Assembly: GCF_003290085.1 (NCBI RefSeq)
Contig: NZ_QMKJ01000001.1
Location: 1,008,816 to 1,072,815 of the forward strand
Origin: Aliidiomarina sp. B3213
Lineage (GTDB): Bacteria > Pseudomonadota > Gammaproteobacteria > Enterobacterales > Alteromonadaceae
DNA length: 64,000 nt
Reading direction: 5' to 3'
The notes under the pieces were generated by a model. That model searched no databases. It saw only the letters and a program-made list of their open reading frames with translations, and had not been told where the DNA came from. This document shows, piece after piece, positions 28,684 through 36,692 of the stretch. Position numbers and translations under genes: made by a program. Numbering within the stretch: position 1 is the stretch's first letter; each line of letters starts with the position of its first letter.

Positions 28684-29037
28684 TTATTTATCCGACCATA
28701 CCGCAAATTCATTGCTATTGGGGTCTTTAAAATGAAACCGTCGACCGCCCGGAAATTCAAAAATATCTTGAATAATTTCGCCACCTGCATCAACGACTTG
28801 CTGCTGAGTTAATTCTAATGACTCGCTGTATAGCACGACAAGTGCACTGCCAGCCTGCGTATCTATGGCAAGCTTTGAGGTAAAGAATCCGCCATCAATG
28901 CCTGCATTAGTGATTGAAGAGTATTCAGGTCCATAATCCACGAATCCCCAAGAAAATACTTTCGTAAAAAACGCCTTGGTTGCCTCTAAATCTTTCGAGG
29001 GCATTTCTATGTAGTTTATTTTATGGTGATTGCTCAT
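28684..29037 (-). CDS. VOC (glyoxalase/bleomycin resistance) family protein
   Basis: A 117-residue protein of the vicinal oxygen chelate fold with a betaalphabetabetabeta pattern: INYIEMPSKDLEATKAFFTKVFSWGFVDYGPEY, and later GGRRFHFKDPNSNEFAVWSDK. A start at 29037 is chosen because AAAGGAGAGG sits just upstream, while the longer frame to 29061 would begin inside the leader. The family includes dioxygenases, isomerases and resistance proteins, so activity is not assigned. It forms a probable two-gene unit with the SnoaL-like gene. Confidence 0.8.
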   Translation of the reverse strand: MSNHHKINYIEMPSKDLEATKAFFTKVFSWGFVDYGPEYSSITNAGIDGGFFTSKLAIDTQAGSALVVLYSESLELTQQQVVDAGGEIIQDIFEFPGGRRFHFKDPNSNEFAVWSDK

Positions 29038-29263
29038 TATCCTCTCCTTTAATGCGGCCACTATTTAAAATACATCTGCCTCAACAGTAGCCGTGTAACA
29101 CGTTAAAAACTAGCTCTGTAACACTGAATTTGAATCTTCGAGTGTGAAAAGTTTTTAGTGTAGAAGCCGAACAATGAGAATAACCTTTTCCAAGATCGGG
29201 TTTTCAATGAAAGCAATTATGCGTATGTTTAACGCTTCTGATGTGTCGATGAAGTGAGTTTAA

Positions 29264-29797
29264 ATGAATAGGCCTGAAGCGCAGAGCTATGTTATTGAAA
29301 CGGCAAAAAACGAGCATTTTGATGCCGTTGGAGAGCTGTTGGTTCAAGTTTATTCCGCACTGGATGGGTTCCCTTCACCTGATGAGCAGCCCAAGTACTA
29401 TGCGATGTTACGAAATGTCGGAGACCTTACCGAAGAGCCAACAATCGATATCCTTATTGCAAAAACTCATGACAACTCAATTCTTGGGGCTGTCGTATTT
29501 TTCTCTGATATGAAGCACTATGGCTCCGGTGGCACGGCCACTCAAGAAAAAGACGCAGCTGGCTTTCGCCTTTTAGCGGTTTCTCCAACAGCGAGAGGTC
29601 TAGGCTTGGGCAAAGCACTCACTGAGGCATGTATTCAGAGAGCGAAGAACATGGGGCGCAAGCAAGTTGTCATTCACAGCACCCGCGCAATGCAAGTTGC
29701 GTGGCACTTATATGAAAACATTGGTTTTCAGCGGTCAACAGATCTTGATTTTAAACAAGAGTCACTTCCCGTTTTCGGCTTTAGGTTAACACTCTAA
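29264..29797 (+). CDS. GNAT family N-acetyltransferase
   Basis: A 177-residue GNAT acyltransferase. The acetyl-CoA-binding motif A is clear in FRLLAVSPTARGLGLGKALTEACIQRAKNMG (R/Q-x-x-G-x-G/A pattern as RGLGLG), and motif B is HLYENIGFQRSTD. The substrate is unknown. It starts 200 bases downstream of the divergent VOC gene and is followed by the EamA transporter gene after 14 bases, so the two are likely cotranscribed. Confidence 0.82.
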   Translation: MNRPEAQSYVIETAKNEHFDAVGELLVQVYSALDGFPSPDEQPKYYAMLRNVGDLTEEPTIDILIAKTHDNSILGAVVFFSDMKHYGSGGTATQEKDAAGFRLLAVSPTARGLGLGKALTEACIQRAKNMGRKQVVIHSTRAMQVAWHLYENIGFQRSTDLDFKQESLPVFGFRLTL

Positions 29798-29811
29798 TTT
29801 GAACTTAATGT

Positions 29812-30651
29812 ATGAATAAAACGATTATCTTCACCGCTCTTGCACTCTTAGCTTTCGCAGGTAATTCCATCCTGTGTAGGTTAGCTTTACAAGAAACCAA
29901 TATCGATCCTGCTAGCTTTACAAGCTTGAGACTGATTTCTGGCGCCGTGACACTCTGGCTATTGTTATTAATCAAACAAGGGCACCCCAAAACAAAAGGA
30001 AATTTCATATCGGCCCTGGCGCTTTTTGCGTACGCCGCTGGCTTTTCCTTTGCCTATGTTTCACTAGACACAGGCATTGGTGCGCTCATTCTATTTGGCA
30101 CAGTTCAGGTAACGATGATTGCGGTTGGGCTTTATCGTGGTGAGAAACTGTATCTATTGCAGATCATAGGCGGTCTACTTGCGTTTTTCGGACTTATAGC
30201 GCTTATGTCTCCGGGTATTCATGCCCCTTCACTCTCTGGTGCATCGCTCATGGCTTTAGCGGGTGTTTCCTGGGGTATTTATTCACTTCGTTCGGGTACA
30301 GGGAACAGCCCGCTACAGACGACAGCGGGCAACTTTATATTGGCAGCACCGTTAGCAGTGCTTTTAAGTTTATTTGTAATGAATGGCGTTTCAATAGACC
30401 GAGAGGGTTTTGTGTATGCTTTACTTTCAGGAGCTGTAACCTCGGGCGCTGGTTATGCAGTTTGGTATGCCGTTCTGCCCTATTTGAAAAGTTCACAAGC
30501 GGCAGTGTTGCAACTTACAGTTCCTGTTTTAGCCGCAGCTGGAGGCGTTCTTCTGTTACAAGAGCCTTTTACCCTCAGATTTGTACTTAGCTCTATCGTT
30601 ATTCTTGGTGGTGTCGCGTTGTTTATTTCGCAAAAATATAAACACGCTTAA
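29812..30651 (+). CDS. DMT superfamily (EamA) transporter
   Basis: A 279-residue inner-membrane protein with ten hydrophobic helices in two EamA-type repeats, typical of drug/metabolite exporters. The first repeat contains the family signature LALLAFAGNSILCRLALQE and the second ends with PVLAAAGGVLLLQEPFTLRF. The substrate is unknown. It follows a GNAT gene by 14 bases. Its TAA stop overlaps the convergent Sel1 gene stop within a shared TTAA. Confidence 0.82.
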   Translation: MNKTIIFTALALLAFAGNSILCRLALQETNIDPASFTSLRLISGAVTLWLLLLIKQGHPKTKGNFISALALFAYAAGFSFAYVSLDTGIGALILFGTVQVTMIAVGLYRGEKLYLLQIIGGLLAFFGLIALMSPGIHAPSLSGASLMALAGVSWGIYSLRSGTGNSPLQTTAGNFILAAPLAVLLSLFVMNGVSIDREGFVYALLSGAVTSGAGYAVWYAVLPYLKSSQAAVLQLTVPVLAAAGGVLLLQEPFTLRFVLSSIVILGGVALFISQKYKHA

Positions 30652-31316
30652 GCATCTAAAGGCAGCTTCGCTCGTTCTACAATACGCGGTGGCAACTTGT
30701 CGGCTAATGCCATAAGAATGCGCTGAATTTGACGATGTTCTTGTTCATCTCCAGTAACCGCGTTGTGCAAGTAATGATAAGCAGCTTCCATATCCAAGGC
30801 GCTACCTTCCCCACTTAATAGGATTTGTGCAAAACGCTTCTGCGCAGGTAGATTGCCCAAGCTCGACGCTTCTCGAAGATGAAGAATAGCTCGGCGCATG
30901 TCTGGCTGAACTAATTGACCAATATGATAGTAGCGTCCTAGTTGTTCTAATGCTTCCGGCAAGCCTTGGCGAGCAGCATGGTTCATGTACTCCACACCAA
31001 GCTCTACGTCGCGTTCATAACAAACACCATAAGCCAGCATATCTCCATAAAGGAATTGATATGCCGGTCGGCGTTCTACTTCAGCTTGAGCTCTAATGTC
31101 TTGGTACAGTTGGCAATTATCGATGTCTTGCACACGCTGTAAATGACGGTTTGCGCGAATAAGTTCAACAAGCTCGTCGTCTGAATACAGCTGTACAGCT
31201 TGTGGAACACTAAACTGTCGTGCAGAGGCACTGAAGCTAGTCCATGCGGGCATCGAAATAACTATCGCGGCGAGAACAATGTAAACACTTTTCAAACTCA
31301 CAATACTTTTCGACAT
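30648..31316 (-). CDS. Periplasmic Sel1-like repeat protein
   Basis: A 222-residue exported protein with an N-terminal hydrophobic segment (about 8-25, ending near SFSASA) acting as a signal peptide or anchor. Helical Sel1/TPR-like repeats follow, including YMNHAARQGLPEALEQLGRYYHIGQ and LREASSLGNLPAQKRFAQILLSGEG. Such repeats mediate protein-protein contacts. I prefer the start at 31316 (MSKSIV), with GAGAG upstream, to the longer frame from 31328. No partner can be named. Confidence 0.7.
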   Translation of the reverse strand: MSKSIVSLKSVYIVLAAIVISMPAWTSFSASARQFSVPQAVQLYSDDELVELIRANRHLQRVQDIDNCQLYQDIRAQAEVERRPAYQFLYGDMLAYGVCYERDVELGVEYMNHAARQGLPEALEQLGRYYHIGQLVQPDMRRAILHLREASSLGNLPAQKRFAQILLSGEGSALDMEAAYHYLHNAVTGDEQEHRQIQRILMALADKLPPRIVERAKLPLDA

Positions 31317-31373
31317 AAAAACTCTCAATACTTACCTATGAACGTGCTTATTTATCGGCAAAGTGGAATATTT

Positions 31374-32129
31374 CTAAAGGTTTTCATTGACCCAAATCGC
31401 CAACCCTTCCAAAACTAAGTGGGGACGCACAAGGAAGTTCCTAGAACGTTCTTGTTTGAGGTGGCGAACGCCGCCTCCGGTGAGATATATATCATATTCC
31501 TTTGTTGCAAAGGTTTCGTCTGCATACTCAATGGCATAGTTCACTAAACCATCGAGAGCTGCGGCACACCCCGTTGCTATAGCACTTTCCGTGCCCTGTC
31601 CAATAATGCCCTCGGGGACTGCATCTTGTACTCTTAACCGAGCACTTCTGCGCACTAAAGACTCTTGCATAAGCGCAAAGCCTGGAGCTATCCAGCCACC
31701 TAAGTGTTCGCCAGTTGCAGACAACCAGTCGGCCGTAAATGCCGTACCTATATCTATAATTAAACTCGGTTTTCCAACATCTTTCACAGCAACCATGGTT
31801 AACCAACGGTCAACGCCAAGGTGGCTTATGTCTTTGTAACAGTGGCTAAATCCGTCTATCTCCCCTGTTTGTACACGGTAAACTTCAAAACCAAGATCTT
31901 GCAACTCCGAAATTAAAGTAACCGCTTCTTGCTCTGCTCCGACACTGGCTAAGACTACTGTTTTAATAGTTTGGCCGCTTAGCCAGTCTCTCAGCTCTAC
32001 AATATTGCTAGTTCGAAGTTGCAACTGTAGCTCGTCGGCACCAGTACATGTGGCAACCTTCCAAGACGTATTGCCCGCTTCTACTAAAACCACGTCAGTT
32101 CTGTGCTCTAACACTGATCTCTCCGCCAA
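31374..32129 (-). CDS. coaX: Type III pantothenate kinase CoaX
   Basis: A 251-residue kinase of the ASKHA fold that phosphorylates pantothenate in the first step of coenzyme A synthesis. Motifs are AGNTSWKVA (phosphate-binding), HLGVDRWLTMVA, IIDIGTAFTADWL, GGWIAPGFALM and a late TGG. The gene overlaps the end of birA by 35 bases. The true start may be a downstream GTG closer to the DVVLVEAGNT core, because the first residues are not conserved in the family. birA-coaX adjacency is common in gammaproteobacteria with type III kinases. Confidence 0.9.
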   Translation of the reverse strand: MAERSVLEHRTDVVLVEAGNTSWKVATCTGADELQLQLRTSNIVELRDWLSGQTIKTVVLASVGAEQEAVTLISELQDLGFEVYRVQTGEIDGFSHCYKDISHLGVDRWLTMVAVKDVGKPSLIIDIGTAFTADWLSATGEHLGGWIAPGFALMQESLVRRSARLRVQDAVPEGIIGQGTESAIATGCAAALDGLVNYAIEYADETFATKEYDIYLTGGGVRHLKQERSRNFLVRPHLVLEGLAIWVNENL

Positions 32130-33063
32130 AGTAACGTTTTAACCCGTCTTCTTGTTGCACTAAAAACGCGCCAGTTTCGTCTATACCTTTGCCTACACCC
32201 AAGTATTGATGCTGACCCAACAATATTTTTACTGGCTTATCATAGTATAGGTCGTAACGCGGCCAATCCTCGAGTGCTTCAGATAAACCTACATTGTCGT
32301 GTGCTTCGAGGCCTGCTCTAATAGCTTGAATAATTAAAACCGACCACTCGTTTCGAGAAAGAGGTTTTATCGCGTGTTGATTCAACGATGTGAAAGGCTG
32401 GTCGATGCCTTGGAAGTTACTATCCATTTTCAAGTTTGCACCCACACCTACTATAGCGCTTCCTTCGCCACTAACTTGGCCCTCAAGCTCCACTAAAATA
32501 CCAATCACCTTTTGATTGTCTATATATATGTCGTTCGGCCATTTAACCGCCACTTTTCCTTCGATAAAGGGAGAAAGTGCTTTAGCAATAGCATGACCCA
32601 CCACAACACTCATACCTACCGCAGCATTGAGCCCATGACGTAACGGCCAATAAATAGAGACATACAAGTTACTACCAAATGGAGATACCCAAGTTTTGCC
32701 TCTTCTGCCTCGCCCTGCTGTCTGCATTTCAGCAATGACGGCAGTACCGGGCGCTAGCTCTTGAGTCTCCATCAGCCCGCGGAGATCGTCGTTGGTAGAA
32801 CCCGTAATATGTTTCGCAAAAATGGGGACATTAGGGTCTTCAAGTTCTTGTTCGATAAGTTGGTGGTCGAGTAAGTCGAGCTGATGAGCCAACCTATAGC
32901 CTTTGCCACTTACGCGAAAAACGTCTAACCCCAATGCGGTTAATTTATCAATACGTTTATTCACCGCCATGCGGCTAACACCCAAAGCTTCGCCTAATTG
33001 CTCACCGGAGTGAAAGTGGCCGTCCGCTAATAACTCTATAAGTTGAGTGTCTAGGTCACTCAT
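32095..33063 (-). CDS. birA: Bifunctional biotin-[acetyl-CoA-carboxylase] ligase and biotin operon repressor BirA
   Basis: A 322-residue protein with an N-terminal winged helix (about 5-60, LGVSRMAVNKRIDKLTALG). A biotin protein ligase domain follows with GRGRRGKTWVSPFGSNLY, the catalytic-lysine segment VAVKWPNDIYI and a small C-terminal domain. It activates biotin to biotinyl-AMP and attaches it to the carboxylase carrier protein, and may repress biotin synthesis genes. The start at 33063 overlaps the murB stop (ATGAGTGA), indicating coupling. The ORF upstream of this ATG lacks similarity. Confidence 0.92.
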   Translation of the reverse strand: MSDLDTQLIELLADGHFHSGEQLGEALGVSRMAVNKRIDKLTALGLDVFRVSGKGYRLAHQLDLLDHQLIEQELEDPNVPIFAKHITGSTNDDLRGLMETQELAPGTAVIAEMQTAGRGRRGKTWVSPFGSNLYVSIYWPLRHGLNAAVGMSVVVGHAIAKALSPFIEGKVAVKWPNDIYIDNQKVIGILVELEGQVSGEGSAIVGVGANLKMDSNFQGIDQPFTSLNQHAIKPLSRNEWSVLIIQAIRAGLEAHDNVGLSEALEDWPRYDLYYDKPVKILLGQHQYLGVGKGIDETGAFLVQQEDGLKRYFGGEISVRAQN

Positions 33064-34081
33064 ACAGTCCTCGCTCGCCTTGCGCACCGATGAGGCGGAC
33101 CTCTGGGCTAATATTCACACCAAACTTTTCCAACACCTGGGTTTGTACCGCTTTCGCTAGGGCAAGAACGTGCTTCGCTTCTGCTTCTCCTTTATTCACA
33201 AGCACCAACGCTTGCTTATCATGAACACACGCACCTTTTAAGCAGAACCCTTTCAAACCACACGCCTCAATAAGCCAACCCGCTGCTAATTTAACTTTCT
33301 CTGGTTGCGAGGTTTCATACACCGGTAAATCGGCATATTTTGCTTTGAGTTGCTCTGCATCATGCGCGCTAACCACGGGGTTCTTAAAAAAAGAGCCCGC
33401 ATTGGGCAACACAGCTGGGTCAGGAAGCTTGCTTTGTCTCACTTCTATGACTTTGTCTGCAATTGCTTTGGCCGTAGCGTTGCTACCAAGATCTGCTAAT
33501 GGTCCGTAAGTTAAAACAGGTTCCCAAGCTTTCGGAAAGGAAAAGTTTACTCGTGTAATGAATAGCTTTCGTGAGCTTTCGCGTTTGAAAACACTGTCTC
33601 TGTAGGCAAATTCACACGCTTGCTGGTTTAAAGTTCTAAAAGCTTGTTGCTCAAAGTCCCAAACTTCAACTGAATCGATAAAGGTCCCAACTTCTACACC
33701 ATATGCGCCAATATTTTGAACAGGCGAAGCACCAACGCTACCAGGAATAAGTACTAAGTTCTCAAGACCAAATATGGCTTTGTCGAGCAAGTTTAAAACT
33801 AGCTCGTGCCAGTTTTCACCCGCACCTACACTAACACTCCAGCTTTCTTCATCTTCTTCAATGTTCACACCTTTCAGTGCGTTCACCACTACCGTTCCAC
33901 CAAAGTCATCAACAAAAAGCGTGTTTGTACCCTCCCCAAGAAAAAGGAAGTCGTCGCGCCACGCTAATGTTTTTAATTCGGCTTCATCACGAATATAGAG
34001 TACGTCTTGCGCGAAACATGGAAGTTGAAAACTGTGTAACAAACGCACCGACTTTCCATCGCGTCTTAATTTATTATTCAT
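33056..34081 (-). CDS. murB: UDP-N-acetylenolpyruvoylglucosamine reductase MurB
   Basis: A 341-residue FAD enzyme that reduces UDP-GlcNAc-enolpyruvate to UDP-MurNAc, the second committed step of peptidoglycan synthesis. The FAD-binding segments are FLGEGTNTLFVDDFGGTVV and LIPGSVGASPVQNIGAYG. The substrate region has YRDSVFK, the catalytic serine in LPNAGSFFKNPVVS and the C-terminal glutamate in NISPEVRLIG. The long insert between the FAD and C-terminal domains marks a type I enzyme. It precedes birA with overlapping codons. Confidence 0.93.
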   Translation of the reverse strand: MNNKLRRDGKSVRLLHSFQLPCFAQDVLYIRDEAELKTLAWRDDFLFLGEGTNTLFVDDFGGTVVVNALKGVNIEEDEESWSVSVGAGENWHELVLNLLDKAIFGLENLVLIPGSVGASPVQNIGAYGVEVGTFIDSVEVWDFEQQAFRTLNQQACEFAYRDSVFKRESSRKLFITRVNFSFPKAWEPVLTYGPLADLGSNATAKAIADKVIEVRQSKLPDPAVLPNAGSFFKNPVVSAHDAEQLKAKYADLPVYETSQPEKVKLAAGWLIEACGLKGFCLKGACVHDKQALVLVNKGEAEAKHVLALAKAVQTQVLEKFGVNISPEVRLIGAQGERGLYE

Positions 34082-34084
34082 TCA

Positions 34085-35113
34085 CTAGCTTCTTTGCTTC
34101 TTGCTCTGCACGATTCGCTCAACCAGATCTACGGTACGGTTAGCGTATCCAAATTCATTGTCATACCAAGCATAAATTTTTACTTGGGTTCCGTTAATAA
34201 CCATGGTCGAAAGAGCATCAACAATTGAGGAGCGAGGATCGCTTTTATAATCAATGGACACCAAAGGCTTCTCTTCAAAACCAAGAATACCCTCTAGCTC
34301 GCCTTCCGCCGCGCTTTTCAGCAACCGGTTAACCTCTTTGGTGTCTGTTTCACGAGACACTTCGAACACAACGTCTGTTAATGAAGGACATGAAATAGGT
34401 ACACGAACCGCATGGCCATTTATACGGCCCTCTAGCTCCGGAAATATGGTAGTGATGGCTTTCGCCGAGCCGGTCGTAGTAGGAATAAGTGAGTCACCAC
34501 ATGCGCGAGCACGTCGCATATCTTTATGAGGCGCGTCTAGAATAGATTGCGTATTGGTTAACGCATGTATTGTGGTCATAGACGCATGCTTAATACCTAA
34601 CCCTTCCTGTATGACTTTGACCACCGGCGCAAGACAGTTTGTGGTGCAAGACGCAGCGCTCACTATTGAATGCTCCAACGGGTCAAACTCCTCGTCGTTG
34701 ACTCCCACAACTACATTCGGAACCTGCTTAGACTTCACCGGCGCACTGACAACAACATGATCAACGCCCTGATCAAAGTAGGGCTCTAAAGCTTCTACGG
34801 TTTTATTTTTTCCCGACGCCTCAATAACAATGTCACAATCAGACCAGTCAGTATTTAAAATATCGCGCTCGCTGGTGCAGCGAATACTCTGACCTTCAAC
34901 CGTAAACCCTTCTTGGTCAACCTGGATAGATTTGTGCCAACGACCATGAGACGAATCGAACTCTAGCAGATGCGCGAGCATTGTGGCGTCTGCACCGGGA
35001 TCATTCACATGTACAATATTGAAGTCGGCTCGGTCAAATGCAGCACGAAAAGCTAATCGACCAATTCTGCCAAACCCATTTATACCAACTTTCAGATTTC
35101 TTTGAGAAGACAT
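34085..35113 (-). CDS. Glyceraldehyde-3-phosphate dehydrogenase of the ArsJ-associated type
   Basis: A 342-residue NAD(P)-dependent GAPDH. The Rossmann motif is VGINGFGRIGRLAFRAAF, the catalytic cysteine is in SAASCTTNCLAP and the histidine in TTIHALT. The segments AHLLEFDSSHGRWHKS and LTNTQSILDAPHKDMRRARACGDSLIPTTTGSA recall the GAPDH subgroup that works with the arsenic exporter ArsJ, which forms 1-arseno-3-phosphoglycerate. No arsJ gene is visible nearby; murB and bacterioferritin genes flank it, with a terminator separating it from the latter. It could equally be the housekeeping enzyme of this organism. Confidence 0.85.
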   Translation of the reverse strand: MSSQRNLKVGINGFGRIGRLAFRAAFDRADFNIVHVNDPGADATMLAHLLEFDSSHGRWHKSIQVDQEGFTVEGQSIRCTSERDILNTDWSDCDIVIEASGKNKTVEALEPYFDQGVDHVVVSAPVKSKQVPNVVVGVNDEEFDPLEHSIVSAASCTTNCLAPVVKVIQEGLGIKHASMTTIHALTNTQSILDAPHKDMRRARACGDSLIPTTTGSAKAITTIFPELEGRINGHAVRVPISCPSLTDVVFEVSRETDTKEVNRLLKSAAEGELEGILGFEEKPLVSIDYKSDPRSSIVDALSTMVINGTQVKIYAWYDNEFGYANRTVDLVERIVQSKKQRS

Positions 35114-35194
35114 AAACTTACCCCTTCTTGTGCTTATTACGCATAGTTTAAGCCATTATAATGATGCTAGAGAAAATAATAATTAGGTAGAAAT

Positions 35195-35220
35195 AAAAAA
35201 GGCGCCCATATGAGCGCCTC
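35195..35220 (-). terminator. Intrinsic terminator after the bfr genes
   Basis: On the minus strand a GC-rich stem (AGGCGC paired with GCGCCT, with an 8-base spacer) is followed by six T. It starts 17 bases past the bacterioferritin stop and isolates the iron-storage operon from the GAPDH gene. Confidence 0.85.
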
Positions 35221-35236
35221 AATTTGCTCGGATATT

Positions 35237-35695
35237 CTACATTTGCGATTGTAGGTAATTTTCCAGCCCAATTATCTCGATTAGCCCTATCTGTTGGCGT
35301 AACCAATATGCATGGTCTTCTTCCGTGTCTTTTAAAATACTGACTAGAATAGAGCGACTTACAAAGTCTTTCTCCGACTCACAAAGCAAAATGGACGCTT
35401 TCAGATCCTTTGCGTTCTGCAATTCGAGATCCAAATCGCCTTTTAGCATTGTTGGTACATCGGTACTTGGCGGCAGTGGATGACGAGTTTCTAAGTCAGG
35501 CTTTCCTCCAAGTAAAAGAATTCTGTCGATCAACATTTTCGCGTGACCACGCTCATCGTCAGCCTCGTGGGCTATACGTTCATGTAACTTTGTGAAGCCC
35601 CAATCTTCGTATATCGACGCATTGCGCGTGTATTGGTCAATAGAGGTGAGCTCCCACCGCAATAACTTGTTGAGTGCATCAATAACTTTAGACAT
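35237..35695 (-). CDS. bfr: Bacterioferritin subunit with intact ferroxidase centre but no haem ligand
   Basis: A 152-residue four-helix ferritin-like subunit. All six ferroxidase positions match: E15, E48, H51, E91, E125 and H128 (E. coli Bfr 18, 51, 54, 94, 127, 130). The position of the haem-ligating methionine (Met52 in E. coli) is arginine here (R49, in DERGHA), so this subunit should not bind haem through the usual axial Met pair. Its start codon overlaps the stop of the sister subunit by one base, so both are cotranslated and probably form one mixed 24-subunit shell. Residue calls are from direct counting. Confidence 0.9.
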   Translation of the reverse strand: MSKVIDALNKLLRWELTSIDQYTRNASIYEDWGFTKLHERIAHEADDERGHAKMLIDRILLLGGKPDLETRHPLPPSTDVPTMLKGDLDLELQNAKDLKASILLCESEKDFVSRSILVSILKDTEEDHAYWLRQQIGLIEIIGLENYLQSQM

Positions 35696-36171
35696 TACGC
35701 TTCCTCGTCGATTTGTGTTTGAAGATATCGCTGAATTCCAATTTTGCCGATCACATCTAACTGCGTTTCAAGCCAGTCCCAATGCTCTTCCTGCTGCTCT
35801 AAAATCCCTGCCAACAGTTCCCTCGAAACAAAGTCTTCAGCCTGTTCGCATTGTTCAATAGCTTGCTTAATAACGTCGATGTCTTGCGCCTGAACCTTAT
35901 GGTCAAGTTTCAGCATTTCCTCTGGACGCTCACCAATATATAGCTTTCCAAGCTCTTGCAGATTAGGTAATCCTTCCAACAATAAAATGCGCTCGATAAT
36001 TTCGTCGGCATGAACCATTTCTTTAATGGAAGCCTTATAGATCACTTTATTCAGAGGCTCGAAACCTAAATTTCGATACATCCGTGCATGCAAGAAATAC
36101 TGATTAATTGCCGTAAGTTTTCTGGTAAGAACCGTATTGAGCACGGCCAAAACTTGAGGCTGACCTTTCAT
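35695..36171 (-). CDS. bfr: Bacterioferritin subunit with haem ligand but degraded ferroxidase centre
   Basis: A 158-residue bacterioferritin subunit aligning without gaps to E. coli Bfr at the positions checked. The haem-ligating methionine is present (M52 in KEMVHAD). The ferroxidase residues are mostly replaced: position 18 is Lys, 94 Gln and 127 Gln, while E51, H54 and H130 remain. It should therefore bind haem but oxidise Fe2+ poorly or not at all. It is complementary to the subunit encoded immediately downstream. It follows bfd by 29 bases. It is likely the haem-bearing partner that transfers electrons from Bfd for iron release. Confidence 0.9.
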   Translation of the reverse strand: MKGQPQVLAVLNTVLTRKLTAINQYFLHARMYRNLGFEPLNKVIYKASIKEMVHADEIIERILLLEGLPNLQELGKLYIGERPEEMLKLDHKVQAQDIDVIKQAIEQCEQAEDFVSRELLAGILEQQEEHWDWLETQLDVIGKIGIQRYLQTQIDEEA

Positions 36172-36200
36172 AAACTACACCTTAATTTAGATGACTTAAA

Positions 36201-36428
36201 TTAAGTGTAGCAGACCTCTACCTCAAGATGGGAGTCTGAATGGATTTCCACAGGATTTGCGTGAGTTTGTATTTGTTCATGCAGGACTTCGCGAGCGTGA
36301 CAACTGCATTTGCCGCACTGAGTAGCTAGCCCTGTTGTTCTTTTCAAGGTGCGCATATCTCTACAGCCACCTTTTACGGCTGTTTTAATATCCCCATCGG
36401 TTACACCTTTACACAGACAAACGTACAT
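36201..36428 (-). CDS. bfd: Bacterioferritin-associated ferredoxin Bfd
   Basis: A 75-residue [2Fe-2S] protein with the Bfd cysteine arrangement: C4 and C6 (YVCLC) and a second pair in QCGKC near residues 38-41. It binds bacterioferritin and reduces the stored ferric iron through the haem so that it can be released. A GAGGTG ribosome site precedes the ATG. It leads the bfd-bfr-bfr operon, and a Fur-like box lies 36-54 bases upstream of the start, in line with iron control of Bfd in other bacteria. Confidence 0.9.
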   Translation of the reverse strand: MYVCLCKGVTDGDIKTAVKGGCRDMRTLKRTTGLATQCGKCSCHAREVLHEQIQTHANPVEIHSDSHLEVEVCYT

Positions 36429-36463
36429 TTACACCTCACTAAGTAGATGTGTAAATTATAGAC

Positions 36464-36482
36464 CTTAATGAGAATGGTTATC
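36464..36482 (-). promoter_or_regulatory. Fur box upstream of bfd
   Basis: CTTAATGAGAATGGTTATC matches the 19-base Fur consensus (GATAATGATAATCATTATC) at 14 of 19 positions by direct comparison. It lies 36 bases upstream of the bfd start, in the right place to repress the operon when iron is plentiful. Confidence 0.7.
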
Positions 36483-36521
36483 AAGTCTATTTTTGTTTGC
36501 AGTGCGGTTTTATTCCCTAAG

Positions 36522-36644
36522 CAAAAAAATAGGTGGCCAAAGCCACCTATTCCACTTTTCTGAGACATCCTAGCATCCTTGCCAGCTCGACCGTTCTGCT
36601 CCACTTTTCCTTAAGTTATTTAAACGTCCATGTGTTGAAGCGAG
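36522..36644 (-). ncRNA. Predicted RsmY/Z (CsrB)-type CsrA-sequestering small RNA
   Basis: A stretch of about 123 bases without a credible protein gene. It carries six GGA motifs on the minus strand (TCC on the plus strand at 36551, 36568, 36576, 36600, 36608 and 36627). Two are shown in textbook CsrA hexaloops: ACTT-AAGGAA-AAGT (36603-36616) and CTGGC-AAGGAT-GCTAG (36570-36585). The RNA ends in a 10-base-pair stem (36528-36551) followed by seven T. A sigma70-like promoter and a GacA-type palindrome lie upstream. The size and motif count fit the RsmY/RsmZ class, which binds and titrates CsrA/RsmA. The 5' end is estimated from the promoter. No sequence search was possible. Confidence 0.72.
36528..36551 (-). 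terminator. Terminator of the Rsm-like RNA
   Basis: Read on the minus strand, AATAGGTGGC pairs with GCCACCTATT over 10 bases around a TTTG loop and is followed by T-rich sequence. It is oriented away from gltB. Confidence 0.9.
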
Positions 36645-36650
36645 CTTTAA

Positions 36651-36678
36651 TGTATAGATAAGAAAGTTCAGGTTTCAA
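36651..36678 (-). promoter_or_regulatory. Promoter of the Rsm-like RNA
   Basis: On the minus strand TTGAAA (36673-36678) and TATACA (36651-36656) are separated by 16 bases. This places transcription start near 36644. Confidence 0.55.
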
Positions 36679-36692
36679 ACCATGGTTTTCAT

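Noticed and set aside
36401-36604. A 67-codon minus-strand frame between bfd and gltB
   Set aside because: It runs through the RNA terminator, the Fur box and the bfd leader. It has no ribosome site, and the region is better explained as a small RNA and promoter.
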